From: an uncultured Flavobacteriales bacterium
Lineage (GTDB): Bacteria > Bacteroidota > Bacteroidia > Palsa-965
Direction: 5' to 3'
NCBI GenBank assembly: GCA_946478675.1
Contig: CAMLEF010000209.1
Location: 1 to 8,078, forward strand
DNA length: 8,078 nucleotides
This document shows, in pieces, positions 6,631-8,078 of this stretch (position 1 is its first letter; every line of letters starts with the position of its first letter). Below the pieces are notes generated by a model. The model was not told the origin of the DNA. It saw only the letters and a program-made list of their open reading frames with translations, and made no database searches. Position numbers and translations under genes: made by a program.

Positions 6631-7932
6631 ATGCTCCGGCGGCTGATTTTCTTTCTTGTTTTCTTCTCCACCCTTCCGCTTGCGGCGCAGCAGTATTGCA
6701 TCGCGGGACGGTTTTCGCAGGAACCGCTGTTTGCGGATGGCATTTTGCGCGCGGATACCGGCGTAGTGTACGGTTACGCGTACAATCCGTTTGCAAACGC
6801 GCAGCAGGCGTTGGTCATGGATATTTTTTACCCGGATACTACGGCGGACACGATGCGCGCGCGGCCATTCATCCTGTTCATTCACGGCGGCGGTTTTGCG
6901 GCGGGAACGCGGCACGACAATGAATATTTCTGCAGGGAATACGCGCGGCGCGGTTACGTGGCGGCGACGATGGATTATCGCTTAGGCTGGTTATGCAAGT
7001 CGCCGGATGCGTGTAACGGATGCGTGCAGGATTCGCTTCAACTGCGGCAGGCGACGTACATGGCGGTGCAGGATGCGCGGGCGGCGTTGCGTTTTATCTC
7101 GGGAAATGCGGCCGTCTACCACGTGAGCCCGTCGATGATCTTTCTTGAAGGAACGAGCGCGGGCTCGATCACGGCTTTCCTGGCGGCGCTCTGGGATCAG
7201 CAGCTGGCGAATGCATTTGCGCCCGGTGCGGAGACACTACTCGGTTCGCTCGACACGGCTGGAAATGCGTTCCGCAACAGCTTCAGCATTCGTGCGATCT
7301 CCGACAATTGCGGCGCGGTGGCCGGCGACAGCGCCACGTTGCTGCGCCTGGACATCCCGGTGATCAGCTTTCACGATGAGAATGACTGCATGGTGCCGTA
7401 TGGTCCGGGCACGCTGTTCGGCTGCGGCTGCTCTTCGTTCTATTCGTGCTTCGGTCCGCAGGCGATCTACGACCAGCTCGTTGTGAACGGGCGCTGCGCG
7501 GAGCTGAACACGGCTCCCGGCAGTCCTTTCCATTGTTCGTGGCCGGCGGAAAACCTGATGGCGCGCAGCAGCTGTTTCTTCAAGCGCGTGATGTGCAACG
7601 AATGCGGCAGCGACACGAATTCCAACCCGCATGCTGTTGCGCCCTGCGATTCACTCGAGAGCTTTTTCGAAGCCGGCGTCGACAATTTCATCGCGATGCT
7701 GACCTCGTCTCCGGCAGATGATCGTGCAGAGATCACGTTCTCGGATTTTGCAGAGCACGACGGAACGGTGCATTGCCTGGACGCGCTGGGCCGGCCGGTG
7801 ATGGACGTGTCGTTTGCTGCTACGGCGAAAAAGGTGGAGATCGACACGCACCTGCTGCCGCCGGGATTGTATTTCCTGCTCTTCGAATCGCCGGGGGAGC
7901 TGGTGGCGGTGAAGCTGGCGGTTTCTCGTTAA
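6631..7932 (+). CDS. Secreted Cys-rich alpha/beta-hydrolase (carboxylesterase-like) with T9SS-like C-terminus
   Basis: This 433-residue protein probably hydrolyses an ester outside the cell; the substrate is unknown. Residues 1-19 are a signal peptide (MLRRLIFFLVFFSTLPLAA|QQ). The hydrolase domain (~45-355) has the oxyanion-hole motif HGGGF (85-89), the nucleophile elbow GTSAGS with Ser176, the probable acid D252 in HDENDCMVPYG, and the probable base H301 in SPFHCSWP. The HGGG plus GxSAG pattern fits the esterase/lipase families related to hormone-sensitive lipase, alpha/beta-hydrolase-3 and BD-FAE. Residues ~361-433 look like a T9SS sorting domain: SPADDRAEITF, then HCLDALGRPVMDVSF, PPGLYFLLF and a closing VAVKLAVSR. 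The canonical YPNP is replaced by SSPADD. Seventeen cysteines are unusual for this fold and suggest several disulfides. ATG 6631 is chosen because the signal peptide begins there. It is separated from the previous gene by a terminator. Confidence 0.85.
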   Translation: MLRRLIFFLVFFSTLPLAAQQYCIAGRFSQEPLFADGILRADTGVVYGYAYNPFANAQQALVMDIFYPDTTADTMRARPFILFIHGGGFAAGTRHDNEYFCREYARRGYVAATMDYRLGWLCKSPDACNGCVQDSLQLRQATYMAVQDARAALRFISGNAAVYHVSPSMIFLEGTSAGSITAFLAALWDQQLANAFAPGAETLLGSLDTAGNAFRNSFSIRAISDNCGAVAGDSATLLRLDIPVISFHDENDCMVPYGPGTLFGCGCSSFYSCFGPQAIYDQLVVNGRCAELNTAPGSPFHCSWPAENLMARSSCFFKRVMCNECGSDTNSNPHAVAPCDSLESFFEAGVDNFIAMLTSSPADDRAEITFSDFAEHDGTVHCLDALGRPVMDVSFAATAKKVEIDTHLLPPGLYFLLFESPGELVAVKLAVSR

Positions 7933-7934
7933 TT

Positions 7935-8004
7935 AGTTCGGAGTTTGGAGTCAGGAGTTCGGAGTATGCTGTTGCTCCGAACTCCTGGCTCCAAACTCCT
8001 GACT
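7935..8004. repeat. Long imperfect hairpin built of AGTYNGG heptanucleotide repeats
   Basis: The left arm (7935-7964) and right arm (7975-8004) are inverted copies matching at 27 of 30 positions, with a 10-nt loop (7965-7974). Read as plus-strand RNA, two of the three differences are G-U pairs and one (C7939 against U8000) is a mismatch. The left arm is itself a tandem heptamer array: AGTTCGG, AGTTTGG, AGTCAGG, AGTTCGG. The right arm shows the same array on the other strand: AGTCAGG, AGTTTGG, AGCCAGG, AGTTCGG. It starts two bases after the esterase stop and has no adjacent T-run. It may be a dispersed repeat element or an mRNA 3'-end or transcription barrier. Confidence 0.85.
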
Positions 8005-8008
8005 ATTC

Positions 8009-8037
8009 TTGCGAATCCGGAGATTTTATTACTTTTG
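8009..8037 (+). promoter_or_regulatory. Predicted sigma-A promoter reading off the right edge
   Basis: TACTTTTG (8030-8037) is an exact TAnnTTTG match, with TTG (8009-8011) 18 nt upstream as a possible -33 box. Transcription would begin near 8042. An ATG at 8070 gives only three codons before the window ends, so whether this drives a protein gene or an RNA cannot be told here. Confidence 0.5.
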
Positions 8038-8078
8038 TGTCCCCTTGAAAAAGGGCGTTCTTTTCCAAAATGGTCCTG

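Noticed and set aside
7935..8004. Possible CRISPR array or transposon end
   Set aside because: The repeats are 7-nt tandem units with no spacers, and there is no transposase or target duplication nearby.
7773..8048. Plus-strand frame of 91 codons over the esterase 3' end and the hairpin
   Set aside because: It is out of frame with the esterase and translates the heptad repeats; there is no sign that it is a gene.
8038..8078. Possible tRNA or small RNA start after the last promoter
   Set aside because: Only about 40 nt are visible and no cloverleaf or known RNA motif can be recognised.

Overview
This window looks like chromosomal DNA of a Bacteroidota bacterium (the former Bacteroidetes), GC-rich for the phylum. 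Three signs point there. Each gene start is preceded by a match or near-match to TAnnTTTG, the -7 element of the Bacteroidota housekeeping sigma factor. Shine-Dalgarno sequences are not evident. The secreted proteins carry Ig-like, PKD and C-terminal sorting modules typical of type IX secretion (T9SS) cargo. I cannot place it below phylum from sequence alone.

Layout. Positions 1-2267 (minus strand) hold the 5' end of a very large secreted repeat protein. It reads open for 755 codons and runs off the left edge. It has a signal peptide, an Fn3-like N-terminal region, then at least seven Ig-like repeats and the start of another domain. A divergent intergenic region (2268-2586) holds its promoter, a hairpin in its leader, and the promoter of the rightward gene rnr. 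rnr (2587-4929) encodes a complete RNase R with all catalytic aspartates. After a hairpin comes a promoter and a 450-residue secreted PKD protein with a C-terminal sorting domain (5076-6428), closed by a textbook terminator (6448-6483). Next is a cysteine-rich secreted alpha/beta-hydrolase with its own sorting-like C-terminus (6631-7932). It is followed by an unusual 70-nt hairpin built of heptanucleotide repeats (7935-8004) and a promoter-like site (8030-8037) pointing off the right edge.

How the genes relate. They are not one operon: each has its own candidate promoter, and hairpins separate rnr, the PKD gene and the esterase. RNase R is a cytoplasmic housekeeping enzyme. The other three are predicted exported or surface proteins, with the T9SS as the probable shared route for at least two. 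No rRNA, tRNA, CRISPR array, insertion sequence or phage gene was seen. I do not see a clearly new multi-gene system. The least ordinary items are the heptad-repeat hairpin, the leader hairpin of the adhesin gene, and the cysteine-rich esterase with a possibly leaderless mRNA.
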